A stretch of 64,000 nt of DNA, from positions 372,001 to 436,000 of the forward strand of contig NZ_VLPK01000004.1 of NCBI RefSeq assembly GCF_007558865.1. The letters run 5' to 3'. The DNA comes from Mucilaginibacter corticis. GTDB taxonomy: Bacteria > Bacteroidota > Bacteroidia > Sphingobacteriales > Sphingobacteriaceae. A program made the translations under genes and the position numbers. Below are positions 1-9,226 of this stretch, one piece after another; the stretch's first letter is position 1, and every line of letters begins with the position of its first letter. The notes beneath the pieces were generated by a model. The model had not been told where the DNA came from. It searched no databases and saw nothing but the letters and a program-made list of their open reading frames with translations.

Positions 1-1
1 G

Positions 2-649
2 TATGTATATATGCTGATAGGGTTGTACTTTTTCATCCCGATCATCGGTAAGTTTGTGCGTAATGCCAGTAAGCGCGAGGTTGAATACTTTTTGGTGGTG
101 TGGCTGATCGTAATGATACTTACGCAGCCAGTCATATCGTCAATTAACCCGCAGGTTGATGTTCATTACTTTACCGGTTATGCCGGGTATTTGGTTTTGG
201 GCCATTACCTAACTTTTTATGTTAATTACAGCAAGCGCATTGTTTTAAAGATGTGGGCCTTGTTTTTGGTGCTGTTGATGATCGCGGTAACAGGTACTTA
301 CCTGCTTTACAAGCACAACACGTTCACTACATTGTTATATGAACCATTATCCCCTACAATAGTAATACTGTCATCAAGCGCATTTTTATTGGGGCGATTT
401 ATCAAAGTACAGCTGCCGGCATTCATCCTCAAAGCCAAGGACTTTGCCTGTGAGTATAACTTCGGGATCTATTTATGCCATGCGCTTATCCTTTATTTTT
501 TAGATGAGCCTTTTGGCATCAGCTACAAGCTTTGTACACCGCTCGTCAGCATCCCGGTAACGGCAATTATATGTTTTATGTTGTCATTATTGTTGGTTTG
601 GCTGTTAAGTAAAATACCATTTGCGGGTAAGTGGTTGGCAGGGATTTAA
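2..649 (+). CDS. Acyltransferase 3 family membrane protein, C-terminal part
   Basis: The reading frame is open to the left edge of the window, so the gene starts outside it; the ATG at 11 is internal. About 215 residues are visible, forming roughly six hydrophobic helices, with an opening segment (YVYMLIGLYFFIPIIG) typical of the second half of acyltransferase-3 (OafA/NodX type) proteins. Members move acetyl or other acyl groups onto sugars of surface polysaccharides at the inner membrane. The catalytic histidine-containing N-terminus is not in the window, so activity cannot be judged. The C-terminus ends with a helix and a short basic tail, as is usual. The family is fairly certain, the substrate unknown. 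Confidence 0.75.
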   Translation, partial: YVYMLIGLYFFIPIIGKFVRNASKREVEYFLVVWLIVMILTQPVISSINPQVDVHYFTGYAGYLVLGHYLTFYVNYSKRIVLKMWALFLVLLMIAVTGTYLLYKHNTFTTLLYEPLSPTIVILSSSAFLLGRFIKVQLPAFILKAKDFACEYNFGIYLCHALILYFLDEPFGISYKLCTPLVSIPVTAIICFMLSLLLVWLLSKIPFAGKWLAGI

Positions 650-660
650 CGGCGATGATT

Positions 661-800
661 ACTCACCCCGACTGCGCTCTGCTGGTCGACCCTCTCTTCG
701 CCTTCGGCGGAAAGAGGGTAATAGTTCAATAATTAAAAACAAAACCTCTTTGCCGCTTGCGGAAGAGAGGATGGTCGAGCGAAGCAAAGACCGGGTGAGT
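661..800. repeat. Inverted pair of a dispersed palindromic repeat (family A)
   Basis: Two arms face each other: 661-719 begins ACTCACCCCGACTGCGCTC, and 742-800 ends GACCGGGTGAGT in the opposite orientation. Each arm also carries its own small hairpin, CCTCTTTGCCGCTTGCGGAAGAGAGG in type. Single copies of the same unit occur at 3681-3737 and 27263-27332. Together the arms could fold into a long stem-loop behind the acyltransferase stop. This looks like a REP/BIME-type intergenic element. An ORF across it (621-872) is only a shadow. Confidence 0.8.
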
Positions 801-817
801 GATCACTGCAACATACT

Positions 818-836
818 TATTACGCAATCGTTTCCG
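818..836 (-). promoter_or_regulatory. Predicted LacI-type operator upstream of the GH2 gene
   Basis: Read on the minus strand, this is CGGAAACGATTGCGTAATA. It matches the sites before the GH28 gene (36043-36061) and before fucP (38798-38816), with an identical AACGATTGC core. It lies 70-88 bp before the GH2 start. The regulator is inferred to be the LacI protein encoded at 37683-38693, because two of the three sites are next to that gene. Confidence 0.5.
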
Positions 837-906
837 TTGTTTATCTGTCTTAATACCATCTACTATCATTAGCTTAGCGGTAATTTAACCAATTTCAGCA
901 GTTAAT

Positions 907-3654
907 ATGAAGCAATTTTTGGGTGCCTGTTTGGGGCTTGTCATCTCGCTAAATTCGTTCGCGCAATCAACAATTATAAAATATTTATCGGGTACGGATA
1001 AAGACCATACCGTACAATGGGACTTTTTTTGTACCGATGGCCGGTTAAGTGGCAAATGGACAAAAATTGCTGTGCCATCGTGCTGGGAACTGCAAGGTTT
1101 TGGCGGCTACAATTACGGCGGCGATAAGAATAAGTTTCACGAAAGCGGCCAGTACAAGCACGAGTTTACCGTAGGTCCTTGGACCGGTAAACGGGTCTTC
1201 ATTGTATTTGAAGGCTCCATGACCGATACTAAAGTGATGATAAACGGTAAGCAGGCTGGCCCCATACACCAGGGCAGTTTTTACCGCTTTAAATATGATA
1301 TTACCGACCTGGTAAAATTCAATGCGCAAAACTTACTGGAAGTTACGGTAGATAAAATGTCGGCAGAAGCGTCTGTAAATGATGCAGAGCGTAACCGCAG
1401 CGATTTCTGGGTGTTCGGCGGCATCTTCCGCCCGGTATATTTAGAGGTTGTACCTGCTACTTTTATAGCCCACACTGCCGTAAATGCCAAAGCCGACGGT
1501 TCATTTCAACTGGATGTTTATGCCCAAAACCTGCACAATGACGAAACCGTTACAGCACAGGTGCAGACACTAAGCGGGCAAAATGTGGAGGCGCCATTTT
1601 CTGTACCTGCAAGTGCAACAGCAGATCATCTTGAACTGAAACATAATTTTGACAAGCCCGCTTTATGGAGTTCAGAGTTTCCTAATTTGTACCAGGTTGT
1701 AGTAACCATCAACAACAAACAGGGTGTTGTGCATACCATTAAACAAAAATTCGGCTTCCGTACCATCGAAGTGCGCCCGCAGGATGGCATTTATGTAAAT
1801 GGCGCCAAAACGGTTTTAAAAGGAACTTGTCGCCATAGCTTTTGGCCTGAAACCGGTCGCACACTGAGCCATAAGATCCAGGTGATGGATGTGAAGCTGA
1901 TGAAGGAGATGAACAACAACGCGGTACGCATGTCGCATTACCCGCCTGATGCTGATTTTTTAGATGTGTGCGATTCGTTAGGTGTTTACGTGCTGGACGA
2001 GCTAACCGGCTGGCAGGCAAAATATGATACCATAGTCGGTCATAAATTGGTTAAAGAGATGGTTATTCGCGATGTTAACCACCCATCGGTTGTGTTTTGG
2101 GATAACGGTAACGAAGGTGGTTTCAACTTCCAGCTGGATAATGATTATAGTTTGTATGATCCGCAAAAACGTGTGGTGCTGCACCCGTGGTCAAACTTTG
2201 ACAACGTGGACGCGCATCACTATCCCGATTATAATTACATCACGAAAACGGTAAACACCGGCAAGGATATTTTTATGCCTACCGAATTTATGCATGGCTT
2301 ATATGATGGCGGGGCAGGCGCTGCGTTAGAAGATTTCTGGGATCAGATGGTGACCTATCCGCACCTGGGTGGCGGCTTTATATGGGCATTTTTGGATGAA
2401 TCTGTTATCCGTACCGATAAAAATAACACCTATGATGGCACAGGAAACCGCGCGCCTGACGGCATATTAGGCCCACACCGCGAAAAGGAAGCCAGCTTTT
2501 ATACCATCAAAGAGATCTGGTCGCCGGTATACATTAAACCCAAGCCTATCGATAAGACCTTTAACGGCAAAATAGAGGTGGAGAACCGCTATGTGTTTAC
2601 CAAACTAAGCCAGTGTAAATTTAAATGGCAACTTGTTAAGTTACCATCGCCCCAAAGCAAAAGCACAAAGGCTATAGCAACCGCCACCGGCGCGCCATTG
2701 CCGTTAGAACTGGCTCCGGGAGAAAAAGGAACACTCGACTTGCATTTACCCGCAACATGGGCAAAAAACGATGCCCTGTATTTAACCGCGTATGGCCCTC
2801 ATGGCGAAGAATTATTTACCTGGAGCTGGGCTATCAAATCGCCGGCAGGTATTGCCAAAGCGCCTGTAATTGCATCAAAAACTATCACAAAAACAGAGGG
2901 TGGTAATGATCTGGTGATTAACGCCAATGGTAACAAGTACTACTTCGATAAAACTACCGGGTACATTGAAAAAGTGGTTAAAGGCAAAACTACCATCTCG
3001 TTATCAGGCGGTCCTGTATTAGCGGGTGTTAACACCACTTTGAAAAAATTCACCTTTGCCGATACTCCAAAGGCATGGTTTGTTAACGCGGATTACGAAG
3101 GCGACGCTACCCTGCATGTAAAGTGGACCTTTGAAGTTGGCAAGCCCGTTAAACTGGATTACACCTACACCCAAACCGGCGATGCTGATTTTATGGGCAT
3201 CACATTCAATTACCCTGAAGACAAGGTTACGGGCATGAAGTGGCTGGGCAGAGGTCCTTACCGGGTATGGAAAAACCGTGTGCCCGGCCAGCAATTTGGC
3301 GTATGGCACAAAGATTACAACAATACCATAACCGGCGAAAACTGGGGTTACCCCGAATTTAAAGGCTACCACGGCGAGGTTAACTGGGCGGTGATTGAAA
3401 ATAAAGAAGCACCGTTTACAGTTTACAGCAATAATAAAAACATGTTCCTGCAAATGTACCGCCCGGCCAGGGAGCAGGATGCGCTGTCAAACAATAATGT
3501 GGAGCCATCGTTCCCTGATGGTAATATCGGGTTCCTGGATGCTATCAGCCCGATAGGTACCAAGTTCCAGGCAGCCAAATCCATGGGTCCGCAAAGCCAA
3601 AAGAACCATGCTACCGGGCAGCCGGTTAGTAATACGCTTTGGTTTGAGTTTTAA
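907..3654 (+). CDS. Glycoside hydrolase family 2 (beta-galactosidase-like), secreted
   Basis: 915 residues with a Sec signal peptide (about residues 1-20, ending SFAQ). The order of domains is a sugar-binding jelly roll (about 30-185), an Ig-like domain (about 190-290), a TIM barrel (about 290-560) and C-terminal beta-sandwich domains resembling the beta-galactosidase small chain. The acid/base motif GNEGG puts the catalytic glutamate at E403; the nucleophile is probably E460 in PTEFMHG. This is typical GH2 architecture for retaining removal of beta-linked galactose or a related sugar in the periplasm or outside the cell. Exact substrate cannot be read from sequence. A 19-bp motif shared with the GH28 and fucP promoters lies upstream, suggesting common control. 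Confidence 0.88.
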   Translation: MKQFLGACLGLVISLNSFAQSTIIKYLSGTDKDHTVQWDFFCTDGRLSGKWTKIAVPSCWELQGFGGYNYGGDKNKFHESGQYKHEFTVGPWTGKRVFIVFEGSMTDTKVMINGKQAGPIHQGSFYRFKYDITDLVKFNAQNLLEVTVDKMSAEASVNDAERNRSDFWVFGGIFRPVYLEVVPATFIAHTAVNAKADGSFQLDVYAQNLHNDETVTAQVQTLSGQNVEAPFSVPASATADHLELKHNFDKPALWSSEFPNLYQVVVTINNKQGVVHTIKQKFGFRTIEVRPQDGIYVNGAKTVLKGTCRHSFWPETGRTLSHKIQVMDVKLMKEMNNNAVRMSHYPPDADFLDVCDSLGVYVLDELTGWQAKYDTIVGHKLVKEMVIRDVNHPSVVFWDNGNEGGFNFQLDNDYSLYDPQKRVVLHPWSNFDNVDAHHYPDYNYITKTVNTGKDIFMPTEFMHGLYDGGAGAALEDFWDQMVTYPHLGGGFIWAFLDESVIRTDKNNTYDGTGNRAPDGILGPHREKEASFYTIKEIWSPVYIKPKPIDKTFNGKIEVENRYVFTKLSQCKFKWQLVKLPSPQSKSTKAIATATGAPLPLELAPGEKGTLDLHLPATWAKNDALYLTAYGPHGEELFTWSWAIKSPAGIAKAPVIASKTITKTEGGNDLVINANGNKYYFDKTTGYIEKVVKGKTTISLSGGPVLAGVNTTLKKFTFADTPKAWFVNADYEGDATLHVKWTFEVGKPVKLDYTYTQTGDADFMGITFNYPEDKVTGMKWLGRGPYRVWKNRVPGQQFGVWHKDYNNTITGENWGYPEFKGYHGEVNWAVIENKEAPFTVYSNNKNMFLQMYRPAREQDALSNNNVEPSFPDGNIGFLDAISPIGTKFQAAKSMGPQSQKNHATGQPVSNTLWFEF

Positions 3655-3680
3655 GGGTGTTAATTAAATAAAAGCAACAA

Positions 3681-3737
3681 CCCTCTTTATCGCTTGCGAA
3701 AGAGAGGGTGGACGAGCGAAGCAAAGTCCGGGTGAGT
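3681..3737 (+). repeat. Dispersed palindromic repeat, family A, single copy
   Basis: Contains the hairpin CCCTCTTT-N10-AAAGAGAGGG and then GAGCGAAGCAAAGTCCGGGTGAGT in type, nearly the same as 742-800. It sits in the gap between the GH2 stop and the ABC operon. It may act as a transcription-end or mRNA-stabilising element, but there is no long T-run behind it. Confidence 0.75.
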
Positions 3738-3862
3738 CAACATAACATTAAAAGGACCTTAATGAGTTTACGCTATCAAACGTGCTTATTAAGGTTTTTT
3801 CATGTATAAAGATTTGCTATTATTGTAATATTGATCTGCCAATCTCAAAAAGCAATAATTAC

Positions 3863-4645
3863 ATGACCGTCACGCAGGATAAATATATTTTAAAGGTTGA
3901 TGGCCTTGGTGTTACCTATGGTAACGTCGTAGCTGTAAAAAACGTCGGGTTTGGTGTGTTGCAGGGCGAGATATTCGGCCTGCTAGGGCCTAACGGCGCG
4001 GGCAAAACCAGCACGCTTAGCGCCATTGAAAGCCTGATAAAATTCAAGACCGGAACTATCGAGGTGGACGGTTACGATGTGCAGCAAAAGCCGCTGCATG
4101 CCAGGGCATCAATGGGGGTACAGTTGCAGTCAACCAGCTTTCAGTCCGAGTTGAATGTGATCCAGATCCTGCAGCTTTTCTCGGGTATCTACGGAGTGCC
4201 TATGACAAAGGATAAGATCAACCAGGTACTTGACGAAATAGGACTGGCAGATGCGGGCAAGAAGAAATTCGGGCAGCTCTCCGGCGGGCAGCAGCAGCGG
4301 GTGTCCCTGGTTATCGCTACCATTCATAACCCTAAACTGGTATTGCTTGACGAGCCTACTACAGGTCTCGATCCGCAATCACGCCGTCAGCTTTGGGAAC
4401 GTATTGAGGCTATACGCGATAAGGGCCACTCGGTATTACTCACCACGCATTCCATGGAGGAGGCCGAAGCTGTTTGCGACCGCATTGCCATTATCGATCA
4501 TGGGACTGTTGTGGCAGTGGATACCCCGGAGGCCTTGATCAACAGGCATAAGGATGATCCGGAAGTAATAGCCGTATCGCGCCGCGGAAAAGTAACTTTA
4601 GAAGATGTGTTTATAGCCCTTACCGGTAAAACCGTAAGAGCCTAA
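3863..4645 (+). CDS. ABC transporter ATP-binding protein (ABC-2 exporter type)
   Basis: 260 residues from the ATG at 3863 (MTVTQDKYILKVDG). The frame runs further upstream to 3782, but that extension is not family-like. It shows a full ATPase: Walker A GPNGAGKTS, signature LSGGQQQR, Walker B LVLLDEPTTGLD and H-loop TTHSMEEAE. It would power the permease encoded 9 nt downstream (4655-5404). Such pairs export drugs, lipids or antibiotics (DrrA/CcmA/NatA-like). The cargo is unknown. Confidence 0.9.
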   Translation: MTVTQDKYILKVDGLGVTYGNVVAVKNVGFGVLQGEIFGLLGPNGAGKTSTLSAIESLIKFKTGTIEVDGYDVQQKPLHARASMGVQLQSTSFQSELNVIQILQLFSGIYGVPMTKDKINQVLDEIGLADAGKKKFGQLSGGQQQRVSLVIATIHNPKLVLLDEPTTGLDPQSRRQLWERIEAIRDKGHSVLLTTHSMEEAEAVCDRIAIIDHGTVVAVDTPEALINRHKDDPEVIAVSRRGKVTLEDVFIALTGKTVRA

Positions 4646-4654
4646 CCAAATATT

Positions 4655-5404
4655 ATGGAAACTATAGTACCTAAATCATCAACTGTATTTGCCACACTGT
4701 TTCGGGCTGATCTAGCTACCGCTGTCAGCAACCGCCGTTCGGTTGTTATATCGTTATTAGTGCCGATGATCATATTAATAACCTGGAAAGGTTTGATCAA
4801 GCTGATAGGCGGGCCAGCTGTACTGGCTACATCTATCACCATCGGTCTTATTGCCATCGGCTTAATGAGCTATACTTTATCCATCGCCCGCGACAGGGAT
4901 AAAGGCATCTTCCAGCGGTTAAGGGTTGCACCGGTGCCCACCTGGGCAATCATGGCCAGCCGTATCAGCATCCAGATGGTAATGATCATGGTATTAACCT
5001 TGGGGACGTTTATTATAGGATACCAGTATGATGGCATTTCATTAAATGCGCAGGGCTATATACTGACCTTTGCCGTGGCTATTTTAGGCGGCGCGGTATA
5101 TCTTAGCCTGGGGCAGCTGATAGTGGGCCTGATCAAGAACTTTGAAACCATCAATGCCACCACCCGCATCACCTACTTCCTGTTTATTATGGTGGGTATG
5201 GTAGGTGGTATTGATTCAATGAACGCCACTGTAAAGAAGCTTGTCAACTTCTCGCCTTACGGATGTGTGAAGATGATGCTGGCAGGCAGCATGGAGGCAT
5301 CCAAATGGACCTCTGACACCTCTACTGCTGTTATTGTATCCATCGCCTACATTGTAGTGTTTGGCGGTATTGGTATCAGCAAGTTTAAGTGGAATACTAA
5401 GTAA
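4655..5404 (+). CDS. ABC-2 type transporter permease
   Basis: 249 residues with six predicted membrane helices of the ABC2_membrane family: a helix near residues 30-45, a GLIAIGLMSYTLSIARDRDKG loop typical of these permeases, then four more helices, and a short basic end. It follows the ATPase gene by 9 nt and is surely co-transcribed with it. Together they form a half-size exporter that would act as a dimer in the inner membrane. Substrate not predictable. The end is followed by an AT-rich patch of different composition. Confidence 0.88.
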   Translation: METIVPKSSTVFATLFRADLATAVSNRRSVVISLLVPMIILITWKGLIKLIGGPAVLATSITIGLIAIGLMSYTLSIARDRDKGIFQRLRVAPVPTWAIMASRISIQMVMIMVLTLGTFIIGYQYDGISLNAQGYILTFAVAILGGAVYLSLGQLIVGLIKNFETINATTRITYFLFIMVGMVGGIDSMNATVKKLVNFSPYGCVKMMLAGSMEASKWTSDTSTAVIVSIAYIVVFGGIGISKFKWNTK

Positions 5405-5688
5405 ACGTGCCCTAAGTGTAACAGGTGTACCAAACTGAATGTGTCCCAGTGATACACTTTGATATACCAATTTTTGTAATTGATTGATATTTAGTAAATT
5501 GATTTTATAAAATTGACCTCGTGATACAGTTTGGCACACAAATCCTGACACCATTTTGCTGAATACTATTATTTAGAGCTTTCAAAAACGAATTTTCTCG
5601 GTAATAATTTCTTGACAGGTTTTTCAGTTGTGCATAATAAACAACTGCAATATTTCTTTGGCGTAACATTTGCTTACAATCGTAAGCT
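5405..5688. other. AT-rich intergenic stretch with an inverted repeat
   Basis: 284 bp, clearly richer in A and T than the flanking genes. It contains an inverted repeat CAGTTGT (5625-5631) and ACAACTG (5641-5647), about 40 bp before the orphan gene at 5689, which could be an operator or half of an old element end. No convincing coding sequence is present. Confidence 0.4.
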
Positions 5689-5991
5689 ATGACACCACAA
5701 CTACAAGTACAGGAGTTTTTGAACAAACCTTTTCGGTCAAGAAATTCATATTTTGAATTTAATTTTTACTTTAAAGATGACTACAAAGGATTGATGGAAA
5801 TTGTTTATCTGCTAAAAGAACAGACTGAATTTCTAAAATTTGAAATAGATTATATTGGTGAAAAACCTATAATGAAGTTCAACGATGTTCAAATTATTTT
5901 GCCTACCGGGGATAAGATCAAAGGATTTGATAAACCGGTAAGTGACGCTCTGTACTTTTTAACACACGAAATTTCTTATATATCAAACTAA
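5689..5991 (+). CDS. Hypothetical protein, 100 residues, orphan
   Basis: Starts MTPQLQVQEFLNKPFRS and is rich in Phe, Tyr, Lys and Ile. I recognise no family. No signal peptide or membrane helix is seen; the pattern of alternating strands (IVYLLKEQTEFLKFEIDYIG, then MKFNDVQIIL) suggests a small alpha/beta fold. Its base composition and codon use (many AAA, AAT, TTT) differ from neighbours, as does the 284 bp before it, so it may have been acquired. It has its own rho-independent terminator directly after the stop, which supports it being a real transcription unit. Confidence 0.55.
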   Translation: MTPQLQVQEFLNKPFRSRNSYFEFNFYFKDDYKGLMEIVYLLKEQTEFLKFEIDYIGEKPIMKFNDVQIILPTGDKIKGFDKPVSDALYFLTHEISYISN

Positions 5992-6030
5992 AAAAAGGCT
6001 AATCAGAAACGGTTAGCCTTTTCTTTTTTT
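5991..6030. terminator. Rho-independent terminator, probably bidirectional
   Basis: AAGGCTAA (about 5995-6002) pairs with TTAGCCTT (6013-6020), with a run of A before and a T-rich tail TTCTTTTTTT after. It ends the 5689 gene and could also work for the convergent glycosyltransferase gene that ends at 6094. Confidence 0.85.
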
Positions 6031-6093
6031 AAATGTGAACGCTTCTTTCCATTAATTGATCGCATAAATACTACGATGTCTTTAATTTATCTT

Positions 6094-7725
6094 CTACTTC
6101 CCAAACGGAACCAAGCCATTTAACTGGCGATACAAAGGATAATCCGGCAATGGTTTAGCCGACTGATGAAAATTCTTACAATAATAAACCTGCAGGTGTT
6201 CTTCAACTACGCCGCCGCGGATGATCGGGATATCGGGTAATTGGGTAATGCTGTCAAAAAATGGCGTGCCGTCGGCTTTAATGGTTTCATCATATGCGTG
6301 TGCCTCGCCAATGATCACGCAATCTTTACCCACCAGCGTTTTCGGGTCTACCAAAAAGGCAAGGTTGCGCGGGTCGCGGTTAAAGGCTACAATGTCTTTT
6401 TTACCCCTAAGCGCCCAATCTACCTTGCCGGCCAGCCACCAGCGGGTGCTGCCTGCAAAAACGTTGGGGTTTTTTATCCAGCCTTCTTTTTCAAAGCGGG
6501 TCATTACATCATCATAGTCAACACCCTGTATGGTGGGATCAATTTTACCGCCGCCAAGGCTGGCCACCCATTTGGGGCCATAGCTTTGCCAAAAACCGGT
6601 AACTAAATGCAGGCCCAGCACAATTATGGTAATGGTTGTAAAGCAGATAGAGAAATTTAGCCACCTGCGGGTTAAACGCCGGCGTTCATCGTCGCGACTG
6701 TTTAAAGCTTTATCTATGGCAAAACCCAATGGCATAAACAGCATCATGTAACCGGGGGCCTGCCAGTGAAAATGGTATTGCAGATCGGCCCACAGCGTTA
6801 GTACGGTAAAAAATACAATAGGCAATACCGACATCCAGAAGTTAAAGCCATATTCGGCCTTTACGCGCTCTTTGTAGGCAATAAACATTTGCCTGATGGT
6901 AGGGAACCAGATCCATGGCAATAACCATGCAGCCTGCCCGGCTATACTACGGAAAAACCAGTCGAAATGGATCTTAAATGCCTCGTCGCGCGTGCCTGCC
7001 CTTGAGCCTTGCCACACAAACGATACCCAGTTGTTTTTATAGTTCCACCAAATTACCGGTGTGGCCATGATAATGGTGATGACAATAGCCAAATAAGGGC
7101 CGGGGTGTGTAAGCCAATGCCGCTGTTTTTTATTGGTGAGGATAAACATAAACACACCCGCGAATAAAAACAACACATGGTACTTGCTTAAAGTTGCCAG
7201 GCCCATGCAAATGCCTATTACTATCCACAACCAATAAACTTTGCCTTTATCGGCTTTGGGATCAAGCGGTTTTTCTTCGCCAATACCCAATACCTTAACA
7301 ATATACCAGGTGCTTAACAGCCAAAAGAACATCAGTGGCGCGTCGGGCTGGTACCAGCAGGCAACGCCTACGGTAAACAGCGCGCTTAAATTCATTACGG
7401 TAACGGCCCAAAATCCTGCCGCGGCATTAAATAGTTTACGCGATAAGGCGAACAACAGCCAGCTTGTACCGGCAAACATTAATACATCCGGAAAACGGAG
7501 GCCAAAATTAGTTAAACCAAACAGCCTGATACTCGCCCCGCCTATCCAAAAGAACAGTGGTGGCTGGTCAAAATAACTCCAGTCTAAATGTATAGCACCC
7601 CTGAAATAATATGATTCGCCGTTACCCAGGCCGGTGTAGGCAGCAATCAGTAAGCGGACAAAAAAAGTAACAATAATTAATACCAGCGTATATTTTGCGG
7701 CGTTTTGTTCTGTTATTTTCTTCAT
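6094..7725 (-). CDS. Membrane glycosyltransferase, ArnT/PMT-like (GT-C fold)
   Basis: 543 residues with about 11 membrane helices in the first 400, then a soluble C-terminal domain (about residues 415-540). The first loop carries GNGESYYFRGAIHLDW followed by SYFDQPPL, which fits the acidic-residue motif and the HLDWSYxDxPPL pattern of bacterial dolichyl-phosphomannose-mannosyltransferase-like (PMT_2) enzymes. These use a polyprenyl-phosphate sugar to modify lipid A, proteins or cell-wall glycans on the periplasmic side. In this protein the usual DE pair of the motif is GE. The acceptor is unknown. It is a single gene with the terminator at 5991-6030 behind it. Confidence 0.82.
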   Translation of the reverse strand: MKKITEQNAAKYTLVLIIVTFFVRLLIAAYTGLGNGESYYFRGAIHLDWSYFDQPPLFFWIGGASIRLFGLTNFGLRFPDVLMFAGTSWLLFALSRKLFNAAAGFWAVTVMNLSALFTVGVACWYQPDAPLMFFWLLSTWYIVKVLGIGEEKPLDPKADKGKVYWLWIVIGICMGLATLSKYHVLFLFAGVFMFILTNKKQRHWLTHPGPYLAIVITIIMATPVIWWNYKNNWVSFVWQGSRAGTRDEAFKIHFDWFFRSIAGQAAWLLPWIWFPTIRQMFIAYKERVKAEYGFNFWMSVLPIVFFTVLTLWADLQYHFHWQAPGYMMLFMPLGFAIDKALNSRDDERRRLTRRWLNFSICFTTITIIVLGLHLVTGFWQSYGPKWVASLGGGKIDPTIQGVDYDDVMTRFEKEGWIKNPNVFAGSTRWWLAGKVDWALRGKKDIVAFNRDPRNLAFLVDPKTLVGKDCVIIGEAHAYDETIKADGTPFFDSITQLPDIPIIRGGVVEEHLQVYYCKNFHQSAKPLPDYPLYRQLNGLVPFGK

Positions 7726-7803
7726 CGCGTATTTAATGGCAGATAATTTTTACCGCGACAAATCTCTAAAAAAAATACGAGTATTAAGAATAAGCACAAA
7801 GAG

Positions 7804-8025
7804 TTAGTCAGCCTTGCGCAATTTGATCATTTTTTGCACCAGTATAACAACCATCGCTACAAAAAATACCGAACCAACTGCAGAGCTAAGGATCCGCCAG
7901 AATACATGCGTTTGCAAAGCACGCAGAAGTGTGCAAACAGCATATACTGACATAGCCAAATTAATAAAAATTGATGTTTTTACCTGCTTAAGCTGATCTG
8001 TAGGTGTTGGAGATTGCATGCTCAA
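7804..8025 (-). CDS. Small membrane protein, two helices
   Basis: 73 residues, with two hydrophobic segments (SIFINLAMSVYAVCTLLRAL and SSAVGSVFFVAMVVILVQ) and a basic end (KMIKLRKAD). No family recognised. It starts 18 nt after the stop of the VOC protein encoded at 8044-8511, so the two are probably one transcript. Confidence 0.55.
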   Translation of the reverse strand: MSMQSPTPTDQLKQVKTSIFINLAMSVYAVCTLLRALQTHVFWRILSSAVGSVFFVAMVVILVQKMIKLRKAD

Positions 8026-8043
8026 AGCTATAAAATAAATTAA

Positions 8044-8511
8044 TTATTCACCTGCTTTTTCCAGCGCGGCTATATCAAGCTTATCCATAGCAAGCATGGT
8101 CTGCATTACCTTATTTGCTTTTTCAGGGTCGCTGTTATGCAACAAGCTGCCCAGGTTTTTAGGTACTACCTGCCATGAAAGGCCAAACTTATCCTTAAGC
8201 CAGCCGCAACGGCTTTCTTTGCCGCCATCTGTCAGTTTTTCCCAGTAATAATCAATTTCTTCCTGGTTTTCGCAGGCTATAAACAAGGATATAGCTTCGG
8301 TAAATTTAAACATTGGGCCACCATTTAGCCCCATGAATTTTTGTCCTTCCAGCTCAAATGTGGCGGTCATAACAGTGCCCTTCGGGCCGGGGCCGTTTTC
8401 GCCGTATTTTACTTCGTAAAGTAATTTTGAGTTTTTAAAAATTGACGCGTAAAATTTTATGGCTTCGTCAAGATTGTTATCGAACCATAAAAACGGGGTT
8501 ATCTTGCTCAT
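8044..8511 (-). CDS. VOC-superfamily protein, PhnB/DUF899-like (3-demethylubiquinone methyltransferase fold)
   Basis: 155 residues. Begins MSKITPFLWFDNNLDEAIKF and contains FELEGQKFMGLNGGP and LFIACENQEEIDYYWEKL, the standard signs of the PhnB-like glyoxalase/VOC family often labelled 3-demethylubiquinone-9 3-methyltransferase. The fold is two beta-alpha-beta-beta-beta modules. Functions in this family are mostly unproven, and the annotation as a methyltransferase should not be believed from the name alone. It heads a two-gene unit with the small membrane protein gene at 7804. Confidence 0.8.
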   Translation of the reverse strand: MSKITPFLWFDNNLDEAIKFYASIFKNSKLLYEVKYGENGPGPKGTVMTATFELEGQKFMGLNGGPMFKFTEAISLFIACENQEEIDYYWEKLTDGGKESRCGWLKDKFGLSWQVVPKNLGSLLHNSDPEKANKVMQTMLAMDKLDIAALEKAGE

Positions 8512-8621
8512 GGTGTTTTGCTTTGGCTGTTTAAATTTTTAACAAATTTAACCGGCCCGGGTTTTAAAGCTAAGGGCTAAGCGAGACATTTATAGGGTTT
8601 ATTGGAGACAAAATTTAATAC

Positions 8622-9146
8622 TTAACTAAGTTTTACTTCACCGTCGGGAGTTTGCGTGGTTTTCTTTTTGGATCTTAGTTTTATCAATTGATAGATCACC
8701 CCGACAACAAAAGTCAGAGTTAATACCAGCAATCCTTTTTGGATCAACGGATCATTTGGGCCGCTTGCCAATGGATTGGAAATAGGCAGCCTGGTTAGCG
8801 TTTCAACAATCGCCGGTATGCAAGAAAGAAACAGCGTCATAGACATGACCACTACCTGCACATATCTTGCTATCTTACTAACCAGTGGGATTGATTTGGC
8901 ATAAATGCCGATAGGCAGCAGTACAAGTACCACCACTCCAAGGCCGTGCGCACCGGTAAAATGCCCGGTTTTCATGATGGGGAAAGAGGTAAGACAAGTA
9001 ATAATAGTTAATATGATATATAACCGGCCCTGTTTGTTTTCGGGCACTATTTTTCCGTCACTAAATAAACAATAAGCTCCGGCAAATAAGGCAAGTACAC
9101 TAATGGCGGTGTGGATGATTCCAAGGATCGAAAGATGGTTCGGCAT
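8622..9146 (-). CDS. Hypothetical membrane protein, about five helices
   Basis: 174 residues, with hydrophobic segments near residues 8-28, 42-58, 68-84, 92-115 and 137-160 and a lysine-rich tail (LRSKKKTTQT). A conserved-looking stretch HFTGAHGLGVVVLVLLPIG joins helices two and three. I do not recognise the family with confidence; a heme or quinone-related small membrane protein such as DUF2306 is possible but unproven. Neighbours are unrelated small genes on the same strand. Confidence 0.5.
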   Translation of the reverse strand: MPNHLSILGIIHTAISVLALFAGAYCLFSDGKIVPENKQGRLYIILTIITCLTSFPIMKTGHFTGAHGLGVVVLVLLPIGIYAKSIPLVSKIARYVQVVVMSMTLFLSCIPAIVETLTRLPISNPLASGPNDPLIQKGLLVLTLTFVVGVIYQLIKLRSKKKTTQTPDGEVKLS

Positions 9147-9226
9147 GGCTGTGATGGTTAATGTTAAAGGATATTTAATGTTAAGGAAAATCAGCCATAA
9201 ATCAAAGTAAAATATTGAATGTCAGA

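Noticed and set aside
621-872. 83-residue ORF after the acyltransferase
   Set aside because: It runs across the family A inverted repeats and has no family-like sequence; it is a by-product of the repeat.
3782-3862. Longer start of the ABC ATPase gene
   Set aside because: The extra 27 residues (MLIKVFSCIKICYYC and on) are not seen in this family; ATG 3863 fits the usual beginning.
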